From Lentihominibacter hominis (GTDB taxonomy: Bacteria; Bacillota; Clostridia; Peptostreptococcales; Anaerovoracaceae), in assembly GCF_014385065.1 (NCBI RefSeq), contig NZ_JACRTA010000002.1:527351-591350 (forward strand): a stretch of 64,000 nucleotides of DNA, read 5' to 3'. The notes below the pieces were generated by a model that worked only from the letters and a program-made list of their open reading frames with translations, made no database searches and had not been told where the DNA came from. Made by a program: the position numbers and the translations under genes. The stretch's first letter is position 1; every line of letters starts with the position of its first letter. Of the stretch, positions 17,833 through 26,811 are shown piece after piece.

Positions 17833-19515
17833 ATGAGACGTCTTGACGGTACTGGCGGGCTGAAACCGGGGAGTATAACCATGACAGTGATGACGATGTG
17901 TTTTGTTGTCATATTAGTATGCCCGCTGTACAGCCTTTTTTCAAAAGCATTTCTTGCAGCTGATGGGACATTTGTGGGGCTTGAGAATTACATAGAATAT
18001 TTCTCAACTCCATCTCTGTCGGTATCCATAGGAAATACCATAAATGTATCAGTATCTACGGCATTAATAAGCACCATTCTCGGATTTGTATACGCATATG
18101 GGCTTACGAGGACTAATATAAAGGGAAAGCAATTTTTTAGATATACAGCCCTTATACCTCTTTTTCTTCCTACTGTAGTACACGGGCTCAGTCTCGTATA
18201 CCTGTTTGGAACCCAGGGAGTGATAACAGACATGGGATGGGATATAGAGCTTTATGGACGCACAGGAATAATTCTTTCGGAAATAATCTATACATTCCCT
18301 CAGGCGTTCCTAATGTTTTACATAGCATTCAGATATACTGACGGCAGACTTTATGATGCGGCTGAGACCATGGGCTGCGGCAATTTTAAAAAGTTCAGAT
18401 ACATAACAATGCCGTCGGTGAAGTATACGCTTATAAATTGTCTTTTTGTTTGTTTCACCTTGGCATTTACTGATTTCGGAGCCCCAAAGGTTGTGGGAGG
18501 AAGCTATAATGTTCTGGCTACAGATATATACAAGCAGGTGGCAGGACAATTTGACATGAACATGGGCGCAGTGGTAGGAACATTACTTTTGATACCTGCG
18601 ATTATAAGCTTCGGTATAGACAGATTGACATCAAGAGGAGCAGATGACAGTATAAGTTCAAAGGCCAGCACTCTTAAAATAAAAAAATCTGTATCAAGAG
18701 ATCTTGTTTTTTATATCGTGTGCGGAGGTATGAGTCTGTGTCTGTTCATCATGGTAGGCGTTTTGTTTATGGGAGCATTTACAGAATATTACCCATATAA
18801 GATGGGCTTTACCTTTGAGCATTTTTCATTCAGCGAATCGACAGGCGGCATACAGAGTTTCATAAATTCCATCGTCATGAGTCTTTTGACGGCGGTATTG
18901 GGAACTATATTTGTCTTCGTATATGCCTATTTAATAGAGAGAAGCAAAAGTTCGCGTGTGCTGAAAAATATCGGCAGATTGCTTTCCTCTGTTCCTTTGG
19001 CGCTGCCGGGGATGGTGATAGGCCTCAGTTTCATATTTTTCTTTAACAGTAAGAGTAATCCGCTGAATTTCATATATGGTACAGTTATCATTCTGGTGCT
19101 TGCTAATATAGTTCATTTTTATTCGGTTCCTTTTGTGACAGCAAGCAGTGCACTAAAAAAACATGACAGGGATTATGAAAATGTAGCAGACAGTATGAAG
19201 ATTCCGGCATGGAAGAGTTTTACCAAAGTCATAGTTCCCCTTTCTCTGCCGGCTATACTGGAGATATTCCTATACTATTTTATGAATTCAATGGTCACTG
19301 TTTCGGCTGTGGTATTTCTCTACAGCGCGCAGTTTAAGGTGGCGTCTATAGCTATAACCCACATGGAGGAGGCAGGAGATATAGCTCAGGCAGCTGCTAT
19401 GAGTCTGCTGATACTTCTTGTGAATATCATAGCCAGAGGATTGTATGAAATAGTTGTATATAAGATAAGAAAGAAAGGTGAATCAACAAATGAAAACAGA
19501 AAAAGTGTTGTCTGA
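17833..19515 (+). CDS. Fused double permease of the AEP ABC transporter
   Basis: One 560-residue polypeptide carrying both membrane halves of the importer. Each half has about six hydrophobic helices and an EAA-type loop: YDAAETMGCGNFKKFRYITMP near residue 175 and YENVADSMKIPAWKSFTKVIVP near 455. A charged linker near 265-290 joins them. The ATG at 17833 is preferred over the TTG at 17827 because of the GAGGTGG ribosome site. A fused dimer matches the FbpB/AEP-permease type that needs no second permease gene, and none is present. It overlaps phnW by 26 bases. Confidence 0.92.
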   Translation: MRRLDGTGGLKPGSITMTVMTMCFVVILVCPLYSLFSKAFLAADGTFVGLENYIEYFSTPSLSVSIGNTINVSVSTALISTILGFVYAYGLTRTNIKGKQFFRYTALIPLFLPTVVHGLSLVYLFGTQGVITDMGWDIELYGRTGIILSEIIYTFPQAFLMFYIAFRYTDGRLYDAAETMGCGNFKKFRYITMPSVKYTLINCLFVCFTLAFTDFGAPKVVGGSYNVLATDIYKQVAGQFDMNMGAVVGTLLLIPAIISFGIDRLTSRGADDSISSKASTLKIKKSVSRDLVFYIVCGGMSLCLFIMVGVLFMGAFTEYYPYKMGFTFEHFSFSESTGGIQSFINSIVMSLLTAVLGTIFVFVYAYLIERSKSSRVLKNIGRLLSSVPLALPGMVIGLSFIFFFNSKSNPLNFIYGTVIILVLANIVHFYSVPFVTASSALKKHDRDYENVADSMKIPAWKSFTKVIVPLSLPAILEIFLYYFMNSMVTVSAVVFLYSAQFKVASIAITHMEEAGDIAQAAAMSLLILLVNIIARGLYEIVVYKIRKKGESTNENRKSVV

Positions 19516-20608
19516 TATTCCGGACAATCCGTATATTCTGCTTACACCGGGACCGCTGTCCACATCTGCGGCAGTACGAAATGCCATGCTCAGGGATTGG
19601 TGTACGTGGGATGAGGATTATAACATAGGAGTAGTTCAGGATATAAGAACAAGGCTTACAGAGTATGCCACATCACAGCCTGAAAAATATACGGCTGTTC
19701 TCATGCAGGGAAGCGGCTCGTTCGGGGTTGAGGCCTGTTTGGGAACTGCGGTACCGGAAGACGGCAAGCTTTTGATAATAGCAAACGGAGCTTATGGCAG
19801 ACGTATGGTCAGCTTTATGCAGACCATGGGACGTTCGTATGTACTGGCAGAGTTTTCTGAAACAGAACAGCCTGACATAGATAAGGTCAATGAGATTTTG
19901 GATAAGGATAAGGAAATAAGCCATGTAGCAATGGTTTTCTGTGAGACGACTACAGGCATTTTAAATCCAGTGAGAGAAATCTGTCTTTTGGCAAAGGAAA
20001 AAGAAAAGATGACAATAGTAGATGCCATGAGCGCCTTTGGCGGGATTCCTATGGATATGGAGGGCTGGGGGATAGATTATCTCATAAGCTCATCAAATAA
20101 ATGCATACAGGGCGTGCCGGGATTCAGTTTCATCATAGCTTCTGTACAAAAGCTTGCTTTATGTGAAGGCAATGCTCATTCCCACAGTCTGGATGTATAC
20201 GATCAGTGGAAGACCATGGATAAAAAAGGAAAGTGGAGATTTACATCTCCCACTCATACAGTAAGGGCTTTTCAGCAGGCATTGAATGAGCTGGATAAGG
20301 AAGGCGGAATAGAGAAGAGATACAGTCGCTACAGCAAGAATCAGCAAAGACTCAGAGAGGGTATGAAGGAAATAGGATACGAGACTCTGCTTGATGAGGG
20401 TATGCAGTCTCCTATAATAACAGCGTTTTGCTATCCTGACAGCTCCTTTGAGTTTAAGGATTTTTATGAAAAGATGAAGGAAAAGGGATTTGTCCTATAT
20501 CCGGGAAAGGTTTCTGATGCCGAAACCTTTCGTATCGGAAATATAGGGGAGGTTTACAGCGAAGATATAGAAAGATTGCTTAAGGCAGTCAGGGAGGTAA
20601 CAGCGTGA
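19490..20608 (+). CDS. phnW: 2-aminoethylphosphonate:pyruvate transaminase
   Basis: PLP-dependent class V aminotransferase that converts AEP and pyruvate to phosphonoacetaldehyde and alanine in the cytoplasm. LLTPGPLSTS at residues 17-26, typical of PhnW, is followed by RDWCTWDEDYN. The Schiff-base lysine is in SSSNKCIQG near residue 203. The 372-residue length is that of PhnW. The ATG at 19490 lies 9 bases after AAAGGTG; an upstream in-frame GTG at 19478 is the alternative start. Followed by a saccharopine-dehydrogenase-like gene (4-base overlap) and phnX, it defines the locus as phosphonate catabolism. Confidence 0.95.
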   Translation: MKTEKVLSDIPDNPYILLTPGPLSTSAAVRNAMLRDWCTWDEDYNIGVVQDIRTRLTEYATSQPEKYTAVLMQGSGSFGVEACLGTAVPEDGKLLIIANGAYGRRMVSFMQTMGRSYVLAEFSETEQPDIDKVNEILDKDKEISHVAMVFCETTTGILNPVREICLLAKEKEKMTIVDAMSAFGGIPMDMEGWGIDYLISSSNKCIQGVPGFSFIIASVQKLALCEGNAHSHSLDVYDQWKTMDKKGKWRFTSPTHTVRAFQQALNELDKEGGIEKRYSRYSKNQQRLREGMKEIGYETLLDEGMQSPIITAFCYPDSSFEFKDFYEKMKEKGFVLYPGKVSDAETFRIGNIGEVYSEDIERLLKAVREVTA

Positions 20609-21765
20609 AGGTTTTTTGTTTGGGAGCAGCAGGAAGAATAAGCAGGGAGTCTGTAATGGATCTTGTACAGTATTCGGATTTTGATACAATAACCATCGGA
20701 GATTATAATGTTGAGGAAGCCGAAAAGGTAGCACAGTGGCTTGATGATGACAGAGTTGATGTTGTAAAGGCGGATGTCAATGATGTTGAGGCAACAGCCC
20801 AGCTTATGAGGGGATACGATGTCGTCATGGACGGCACACAAATAACCCTTAACGGTAGATCAACTGAGTGTATAGCCAAAGCAGGCTGCAGTGGAGTGAA
20901 TCTCAACGGATTCGGCGAGGAAAATCAGTGGAATGAGCTGTTTGAGTCGGCAGGAAAGGCTTGTGTTCCGGGCTTTGGGATGACGCCGGGAGTAACCCAG
21001 ATGATGGCTATGCACCTTTCCAATCAGTTGGACACGGTGGAGGAGGTATACGTATCACACGGAGCCTTCAGACCCTTCGCATTTTCCAAGTCCATTACGG
21101 AAACTACCACATATGAGTATGACCCGGAGCTAAAATCGAGAGTAGTCTTTGAAGACGGGGAATTTATTCAGGTTCCGCCTTTTGCAAGACCCAGGGAGAT
21201 AAAGCTTCCTCAGCCTTACGGGGACACTGTCCAGTACATAATTCCTCATTCCGAAACCATAACCCTGTCACAGGCGTTAAAGGACAAGGGAGTAAGACTG
21301 ATAGAGGTAAGAGGCACATGGCCTAAGCAGAATATGACACTGGTCAGAGGACTTTACGATTACGGTATACTTAGAAATCCTGAAATACAGGTGGGCAATC
21401 AGAAGGTGGGACTGATGACTCTTATAGGAGATTATCTCGTAAACAGTGAAGAGGGTAAGAAGACGGAACTTTACGGCTACAGCCTTCACGTCGAGGTGGC
21501 AGGCATAAAGGACGGAGTGAAAAAACGCGGTATCATATATCATACGCATCCTGCCTCTGACGGTTCTGTAAAGGATTGGGAGGGGCTTAGAGCATACACT
21601 AAAAATGTGGGAATACCTCTTTCCATAGCTGCTCAGCTGCTGGCGCAGGGTAAGGTAAAAAGCAGCGGTATCTTGATACCTGAGAATGCTTTTGAGCCTG
21701 AAATTATTTTTAAGGAGTTAAAAAAGCGGGATATTTTCATGCATGAAGAATGGTGGGATATGTAG
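20605..21765 (+). CDS. Saccharopine dehydrogenase-like oxidoreductase inside the AEP operon
   Basis: The 386-residue protein begins with a Rossmann nucleotide-binding fold: VFCLGAAGRIS (residues 3-13), an acidic YN end of the second strand near 33-35, and DVVMDGTQITL near 72. The middle GFGMTPGVTQMMA (about 119-131) and the C-terminal part are typical of the saccharopine dehydrogenase/lysine-6-dehydrogenase family. The GTG start overlaps the phnW stop by 4 bases behind GGGAGG, so the two are tightly coupled; phnX starts 30 bases after its end. Enzymes of this family oxidise or reduce C-N bonds next to a carboxylate. Its role here is unknown. It might release AEP from an N-substituted form, or recycle alanine formed by PhnW. 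No published function is known to me. Confidence 0.85.
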   Translation: MKVFCLGAAGRISRESVMDLVQYSDFDTITIGDYNVEEAEKVAQWLDDDRVDVVKADVNDVEATAQLMRGYDVVMDGTQITLNGRSTECIAKAGCSGVNLNGFGEENQWNELFESAGKACVPGFGMTPGVTQMMAMHLSNQLDTVEEVYVSHGAFRPFAFSKSITETTTYEYDPELKSRVVFEDGEFIQVPPFARPREIKLPQPYGDTVQYIIPHSETITLSQALKDKGVRLIEVRGTWPKQNMTLVRGLYDYGILRNPEIQVGNQKVGLMTLIGDYLVNSEEGKKTELYGYSLHVEVAGIKDGVKKRGIIYHTHPASDGSVKDWEGLRAYTKNVGIPLSIAAQLLAQGKVKSSGILIPENAFEPEIIFKELKKRDIFMHEEWWDM

Positions 21766-21795
21766 ATAGCCGGCCATAAGGATTTGGAGGAAAGA

Positions 21796-22581
21796 ATGAA
21801 AAGGATAGAAGCTGTAATATTTGACTGGGCAGGAACTACAGTTGATTTTGGTTCAATAGCTCCTGTGCAGGCATTTTTAAAAGCATTTCAGCAGTTTGGA
21901 ATTACGCCGTCTCTTGATGAAGTGAGAAAACCTATGGGACTTCCCAAGTGGGATCATGTTCATACAGTGATGCAGATGCCGAGGATTTCCGGGGAGTGGC
22001 TTCGCATAAAAGGAAGACCGTGGGAAATCAGTGATGTGGACCGCATATATAAGCTCAGTGAGGAGCTTATCATGGATATACTTTCTGAATTTGGCACCCC
22101 AAAGCCATATGTGACGGAGGCTGTGACAGAGCTCAGAGCTAAAGGGATAAAGATCGGTTCCACTACAGGGTATAATGCGGAAATGATGAAGATAGTTGCT
22201 GCAGAGGCTGCGAAAAAAGGCTATAAGCCTGATGCCTGTTTTACACCTGATGATACAGAAGGAAAGGGAAGGCCATATCCTTACATGATATTTCGCAACA
22301 TGGAAAGGCTGGGAGTTTCTTCGGCAGAAGCAGCCATAAAGGTGGGAGATACTGTAGCAGACATAACAGAAGGGAAAAATGCCGGACTGATATCTATAGG
22401 TATTATTGAAGGCAGCTCGGTTATGGGAATGTCTGAAGAAGAATATAATCAGATGGCTGATGCAGAAAAGGAAAAAGAAAAGGCAAGAATCGCGGAAGTT
22501 TATTTATCCGCAGGAGCTGATTATGTCATAGATAATATGAGCAGTCTTACGGCGTTGATAGAAACAATAGAAAAACAATAA
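21796..22581 (+). CDS. phnX: Phosphonoacetaldehyde hydrolase (phosphonatase)
   Basis: HAD-superfamily enzyme that cleaves the C-P bond of phosphonoacetaldehyde to acetaldehyde and phosphate. The nucleophile Asp10 is in VIFDWAGTTVD. The Schiff-base lysine is Lys51 in MGLPKWDHV of the cap domain, at the place expected from the Bacillus enzyme. GSTTGYN near 114 and KVGDTVADITEGKNAG near 183 complete the HAD motifs. The start at 21796 follows GGAGG by 5 bases. It is the last gene of the AEP operon, and a hairpin follows directly. Confidence 0.96.
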   Translation: MKRIEAVIFDWAGTTVDFGSIAPVQAFLKAFQQFGITPSLDEVRKPMGLPKWDHVHTVMQMPRISGEWLRIKGRPWEISDVDRIYKLSEELIMDILSEFGTPKPYVTEAVTELRAKGIKIGSTTGYNAEMMKIVAAEAAKKGYKPDACFTPDDTEGKGRPYPYMIFRNMERLGVSSAEAAIKVGDTVADITEGKNAGLISIGIIEGSSVMGMSEEEYNQMADAEKEKEKARIAEVYLSAGADYVIDNMSSLTALIETIEKQ

Positions 22582-22583
22582 AA

Positions 22584-22632
22584 AAATATGCCGGTTTGCA
22601 AAAAGATATGTTGTTTGCAGACCGGTATTTTG
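22584..22632. terminator. Terminator shared by phnX and dinB
   Basis: An imperfect hairpin pairs ATATGCCGGTTTGCAAA with TTTGCAGACCGGTATT. It has A residues on the left and TTTT on the right and lies between two convergent genes. Confidence 0.7.
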
Positions 22633-23865
22633 CTAATCGTTAGTGTCTTTATCAGGAAGGGTGCTTACATCCAGGCCTATGTCATTGTTGATGATTGATC
22701 CGAAATTGATGGCTCCCGATCCGAATTTTTCCCGTATGCTGTCCATCGCCCTCTCTGCTTTTTCGCTCTTTTCTACGTTTATATTTTCATCGGAAAACAG
22801 GGAAAGCTGCTGGGCCTGGTTTTCATCACAAAGATTGATGGCTGTTATGGTCAGCATTCTGATGGGGTCTCTCAGTCTCCATGATTTTTTTATTATAGAT
22901 ACAGCGCAGTCTGATATGATTTCTGTAAGGTTCGTCGGATTGTTGAGCTGCTGCTGTCTTGAAATGATTTTAAGGCTGGGATCTTTGATATCTACTTTTA
23001 CTCCGAATGCTTTCATTTTATGTTTTCTGAGGCGTGTGGCTACAGTATCGGCAAGACCCATAACGGCAACTCTTATATCTTCCATACCTTGAAGGTTTCT
23101 TCTGAAAGTAGTTCCGTTGCCGATGGATTTTATCTGTTCCAGCTGATTGTAATGCAGTACGGGAGTAGTGTCACGCCCATTGGCATAATCGTGTATTACA
23201 CTGCCCTGCTTGCCTAATATATCTGATATCATGCTTTTGTCTGACATGGCCAGTTGTCCAATGGTATTTATTCCGAACTCATGGAGTTTCTTAGCTGTGG
23301 CCTTTCCGACAAAGAACATAGCCCTGACATTCATGGGCCAGAGGATATTCCTGAAATTTTCTCTTGTTATTACTGTAGTAGCGTCGGGTTTTTTATAATT
23401 ACTTCCCATTTTTGCAAAGATTTTATTGAAAGAAACTCCTGCTGAAAGGGTAAGACCGAGTTGTTCTTTCACGGTGGATCTGATGGTATCGGCTATATGA
23501 CTGCCGCTTCCGAACAGATTGGTGCTTCCTGTTACATCCAGCCAGGATTCGTCTATACTAAAAGGCTCAACCATATCGGTATATTTGAGATATATTTTGT
23601 TTATCAGTTTACTGTAATGCCTGTATTTATTGTGATTAGGAGGGACCACCTGAAGGGCGGGGCATTTTTTTCTCGCCTGCCACAGGGTTTCCGCTGTCAT
23701 GATTCCGTATTTTTTTGCTATTTCATTTTTTGCCAGTATGATTCCATGGCGGTTTTCAGGGTTTCCGCATACCGCCATGGGTTTGTTTTTTAAATGCGGT
23801 TTGTCGATAAGTTCGACAGATGCATAAAACCCGTTCATATCGCAGTGAAGTATGATTCTGTCCAT
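22633..23865 (-). CDS. dinB: DNA polymerase IV (Y-family)
   Basis: Translesion DNA polymerase. The start at 23865 is chosen because AAAGGAAA precedes it and the protein then begins with DRIILHCDMNGFYASVE, the conserved first catalytic motif; the longer frame would add 31 hydrophobic residues without support. The second motif SIDESWLDVTG lies near residue 105. The helix-hairpin-helix/thumb region (IGQLAMSDKSMISDILG) is near 190, and the little-finger domain follows. At 410 residues it is slightly longer than the E. coli protein. No beta-clamp motif could be assigned firmly, although QLSLFSDE near residue 363 fits the QxxLF consensus. Confidence 0.93.
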   Translation of the reverse strand: MDRIILHCDMNGFYASVELIDKPHLKNKPMAVCGNPENRHGIILAKNEIAKKYGIMTAETLWQARKKCPALQVVPPNHNKYRHYSKLINKIYLKYTDMVEPFSIDESWLDVTGSTNLFGSGSHIADTIRSTVKEQLGLTLSAGVSFNKIFAKMGSNYKKPDATTVITRENFRNILWPMNVRAMFFVGKATAKKLHEFGINTIGQLAMSDKSMISDILGKQGSVIHDYANGRDTTPVLHYNQLEQIKSIGNGTTFRRNLQGMEDIRVAVMGLADTVATRLRKHKMKAFGVKVDIKDPSLKIISRQQQLNNPTNLTEIISDCAVSIIKKSWRLRDPIRMLTITAINLCDENQAQQLSLFSDENINVEKSEKAERAMDSIREKFGSGAINFGSIINNDIGLDVSTLPDKDTND

Positions 23866-23938
23866 GAGTTTGTTTCCTTTATGTTTTGAATTATTTAATG
23901 TTATTATGATCAAAAAAAGGAGAAAGCAGCGCGTTTGA

Positions 23939-23989
23939 TAAAATAACAGGATATGCATTTATGGTATCGGCATATCCTGTTATTTTTAA
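23939..23989. terminator. Strong bidirectional hairpin terminator
   Basis: AAATAACAGGATATGC (23941-23956) and GCATATCCTGTTATTT (23970-23985) form a perfect 16-bp stem with a 13-base loop and T-rich flanks on both strands. It lies downstream of the minus-strand zinc-ribbon gene and upstream of dinB, so it probably ends the former transcript. Confidence 0.8.
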
Positions 23990-24147
23990 ATTTTTATTTC
24001 TGAAGGGATTTCTGAAGTTAGATGACTTCTTTACTGTTTTCAGTCTCCCATATATCGGCAGTACAGATGAAATTCCCATATGAATTATTGTGATACCGTG
24101 TATATTTTGCCATTGGACGATGATACCGAAATATCTTCCTCTAAAAA

Positions 24148-24681
24148 TTATACAAGTATTGTTCCGCAGTATTCACATTTGTTTTTCTGCCCCTGTATCA
24201 CAGTGCAGGAAGCGCCGCAGTTCGGGCATGTGACACTGATGGCCTGTAAATGTGGATGGCCCTGAGCAGTTTTGCTTGCGGTCAATATTACCTGACTGTT
24301 AAGATTATCTATATAAAGATTAGTAATATATTCCTGATTTATGAGTTCTTTCAGTACATCTCTGGCTTCATCTCTGGACATTGATATAGCTGAGGCAACT
24401 TTAGCAAGAGGTATCGAATAATTTTCTTCGTTGAGAAAAAAGATATTGAGCTCTTTTGCCAGATTGATTAATTTGACTCTTTCATTATTGTTTTTCCTGC
24501 CTCGCAATATCATGAATGCTCCGATAACGATGAAGGCTATCGATACAGGTATAGTCTTCCGTGCCTGAGGATCTGAAAACGCCATTGCCAGATTTATGAC
24601 GCCCATAATACCTATTATATAGCCCCAGACTATCATACCGCGTTTTTTTTCGGATAAGTCTGCTTTTTTTGTAATATACAC
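24148..24681 (-). CDS. Small membrane protein with winged-helix-like segment and C-terminal zinc ribbon
   Basis: Unrecognised 177-residue protein. Residues 16-35 and 45-60 are two hydrophobic segments, which predict a hairpin in the membrane. Residues about 70-125 resemble a winged-helix fold (LAKVASAISMSRDEARDVLKELINQEYITNLYID), in the pattern of a helix-turn-helix plus wing. The C-terminus has CPNC and CEYC separated by 15 residues, a rubredoxin-like zinc ribbon. The start is GTG, 10 bases after GGAGG. The mix suggests a membrane-tethered regulator or adaptor, but no function can be named. It stands alone and ends near a strong hairpin. Confidence 0.7.
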   Translation of the reverse strand: MYITKKADLSEKKRGMIVWGYIIGIMGVINLAMAFSDPQARKTIPVSIAFIVIGAFMILRGRKNNNERVKLINLAKELNIFFLNEENYSIPLAKVASAISMSRDEARDVLKELINQEYITNLYIDNLNSQVILTASKTAQGHPHLQAISVTCPNCGASCTVIQGQKNKCEYCGTILV

Positions 24682-24842
24682 TTCTTCTATCCTCCATTTT
24701 CAATGTTTATATATTTTCTGAATAATTATATCATGTATCCATCATAAATCTACAGTTTTTATTAGTATGATGGGAGAAAGAATGAACGTAAAGGATAATT
24801 ATGGGAAAACACATAATCTTCTTTTTCTTGAAAGGAGATTTG

Positions 24843-24851
24843 TGTTATAAT
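24843..24851 (+). promoter_or_regulatory. Extended -10 promoter of the small-membrane-protein/flavoprotein operon
   Basis: TGTTATAAT is an extended -10 element (TG-N-TATAAT), 42 bases before the small ORF at 24894. Only a weak -35 is present (TTCTTG at 24825-24830), as is common for this promoter type. Confidence 0.6.
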
Positions 24852-24893
24852 TAAAAAAAGTATTGGACTAAGTTAGTAAGAGAGGTAGCGATT

Positions 24894-25043
24894 ATGTTTG
24901 CAAAGATAAACAGGATTATGAGAATAGTTTTGTTGGCTGCAGGAGCTCTGTTTTTTGTTTTTAAGCTGACAGAAAAGAATAAGATCGAGAAAAAATCTGA
25001 AAAAGACGGCTTCCAGACGAAAGAATTTGATGACATTTGGTAA
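24894..25043 (+). CDS. Small membrane protein of 49 residues
   Basis: A 49-residue ORF with AGAGAGGTAG nine bases before its ATG. It has one hydrophobic helix near residues 10-26 (VLLAAGALFFVFKL), a basic N-terminus and a highly charged cytosolic tail ending in DDIW. It stops 15 bases before the next gene, whose ribosome site AAAGGAGTAAG overlaps its stop. Placement behind an extended -10 promoter supports expression. The function is unknown. Confidence 0.65.
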   Translation: MFAKINRIMRIVLLAAGALFFVFKLTEKNKIEKKSEKDGFQTKEFDDIW

Positions 25044-25058
25044 AGGAGTAAGTAACAT

Positions 25059-25745
25059 ATGAGAATCTGGACAATATTAAGCGGTATCCTTATGGTATTG
25101 ACGGGAGCGTTTTGTTTTATGAATCCCGGACAGACTTTTCTGTCTCTGGCTTTCATCGTTGGATTGGTTATGGTTTTAAACGGCCTTATACATGCGCTTG
25201 CTTATTTTATCGGAAGAGGTCTTTACAACAAGGGAGACAACAATGGTTGGATACTGACTGACGCGTTGATAACACTTCTTCTTGGGATACTCGTATTGTG
25301 CAATCAGCTGGTGGCTGATACGGCGATTCCCATGGTATTTGGAATGTGGATGCTTGTATCGGGAATTCTTCGTGTGGAAGCAGCTACACATATCAATAAA
25401 GAGAAGAAACGCAGTAACTTCAGAGTAACTATGGCGACAGGAGTACTTACTGTATTGGTGGGAATTTTCGGCTTCATAAATCCTCTGGTGATGTGGATGA
25501 CTACAGCAGTGCTTCTGGGAATGTTTATGGTAATGCAAGGAGTCAATATCATAGAGCTGGGTATTCATATGCCTCATGAAAAGAAATCATATGTAAAAAT
25601 ATATAAAAGAAAGCGTGAACCTATTAAGATCACCGATGAAGACGAGACTCCCGAAAAAGTTACAGAACGGCTTAAAATGAGAGAAGCTGCCGAATCTGAA
25701 ACTGACGGAGGATCAGGAGAGGCGCGGACAGATGAAAAAATATGA
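25059..25745 (+). CDS. DUF308/HdeD-like six-helix membrane protein
   Basis: Integral membrane protein of 228 residues. About six hydrophobic segments are arranged as repeats of two-helix units (for example LSGILMVLTGAFCFMNPGQTF and GVLTVLVGIFGFINPLVMWM), the pattern of the HdeD/DUF308 family. The C-terminal 50 residues are hydrophilic and acidic and probably lie in the cytoplasm. HdeD has been tied to acid resistance in E. coli, but members in Gram-positive bacteria are not understood. It overlaps the next flavoprotein gene by 14 bases. Confidence 0.8.
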   Translation: MRIWTILSGILMVLTGAFCFMNPGQTFLSLAFIVGLVMVLNGLIHALAYFIGRGLYNKGDNNGWILTDALITLLLGILVLCNQLVADTAIPMVFGMWMLVSGILRVEAATHINKEKKRSNFRVTMATGVLTVLVGIFGFINPLVMWMTTAVLLGMFMVMQGVNIIELGIHMPHEKKSYVKIYKRKREPIKITDEDETPEKVTERLKMREAAESETDGGSGEARTDEKI

Positions 25746-26811
25746 TGTATGTATTATAGGGGGTGGGGCTGCCGGTTTGGCTGCCGCTGCCTCTTTAAAT
25801 AACAGTATAAGTATTTGTATGCTGGAAAAGAACGAGATTCCGGGGAAAAAGATCATGGCGACAGGAGGAGGACGATGTAATATTACTAACGCCGCCTGTG
25901 AGGGCAAAGATCTGACCCTGGATTTTTTTAAATCGCTGGGACTTGAAACCTACAGTGATAATGAGGGCAGATATTTTCCCTATTCAAATCATGCTCCTGA
26001 TGTGGTTAAAATATTGCTCGGAGCAATCAAAGGGAAAGGGGCGGATCTCATAACGGATATTTGCGTCGACGGGATCTCATGCAGTAAGGGCTATTTTTTT
26101 GTTTCTTATGAAAAAGGGAAATGTGTATTGGCGGATAATGTGATTATGGCTATGGGAGGAAAAGCAGCTCCCCAGTTCGGAACTACGGGTGACGGATATT
26201 CCATTGCTAAGTCATTGGGACATAGTATAGAAAAAGTATATCCGATATTAGCGCCGATACAGTGTGGAGATTTCAGGACGATTAAAGGTGTAAGAGCCAG
26301 AGGTACAGTTAGCCTTTATAAGGATGGAGATATGATCTGCAGACAGACAGGAGAAATACAGTTTACCGAAGATGGGATTTCAGGTATATGTGTATTTAAT
26401 ATTACACCTTATATAAAAGCTGATGAGGGAGAGCAGTTTCATACCGCTTTAAAGCGGTATGTGCTGGAGCTTGATTTGGCGCCTGATTTTACACAGGAAC
26501 AGTTGGAGAAAAGATCAGGATCGTTTGGGATATTATCGGATAAACTGGCATCTTGTGTGAGCCTTGATAATATAAAAAGATGGAGGATTCCCGTCAAAGG
26601 AGTCAAAGGCTGGAAAAATGCCCAATGTACAGCGGGAGGCGTATGCCTTAATGAGATATATATGGATTCCATGGAATCAAAGATAGTAAAGGGGCTGTTT
26701 TTTGCCGGAGAGATTATAAATGTTCAGGGACCGTGTGGAGGATATAATCTGCAGAATGCGTGGGAGACAGCAATAAGAGCCGCTGAAACTTTGAATGGAA
26801 GGTTGAAATGA
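25732..26811 (+). CDS. NAD(P)/FAD-dependent oxidoreductase, HI0933/BaiN family
   Basis: Flavoprotein of 359 residues, slightly short for a family of about 400. The FAD dinucleotide site IIGGGAAGLAAAASL is at residues 6-20, TGGGRCNITNA near 44, MAMGGKAAPQFGTTGDGY near 140 and GPCGGYNLQNAWETA near 333. Members include BaiN, proposed to reduce bile-acid intermediates, but most are uncharacterised. It ends in an ATGA overlap with a second, different flavoprotein gene, so the two are probably made together. Confidence 0.88.
   Translation: MKKYDVCIIGGGAAGLAAAASLNNSISICMLEKNEIPGKKIMATGGGRCNITNAACEGKDLTLDFFKSLGLETYSDNEGRYFPYSNHAPDVVKILLGAIKGKGADLITDICVDGISCSKGYFFVSYEKGKCVLADNVIMAMGGKAAPQFGTTGDGYSIAKSLGHSIEKVYPILAPIQCGDFRTIKGVRARGTVSLYKDGDMICRQTGEIQFTEDGISGICVFNITPYIKADEGEQFHTALKRYVLELDLAPDFTQEQLEKRSGSFGILSDKLASCVSLDNIKRWRIPVKGVKGWKNAQCTAGGVCLNEIYMDSMESKIVKGLFFAGEIINVQGPCGGYNLQNAWETAIRAAETLNGRLK

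Noticed and set aside
16829..19515. Iron (Fbp-type) transporter instead of AEP transporter
   Set aside because: The protein families fit both, but the overlap with phnW and the presence of phnX in the same operon make AEP more likely.
23891..24079. 62-codon minus-strand ORF
   Set aside because: It crosses the perfect 16-bp hairpin at 23941-23985, has no ribosome site and no recognisable composition.
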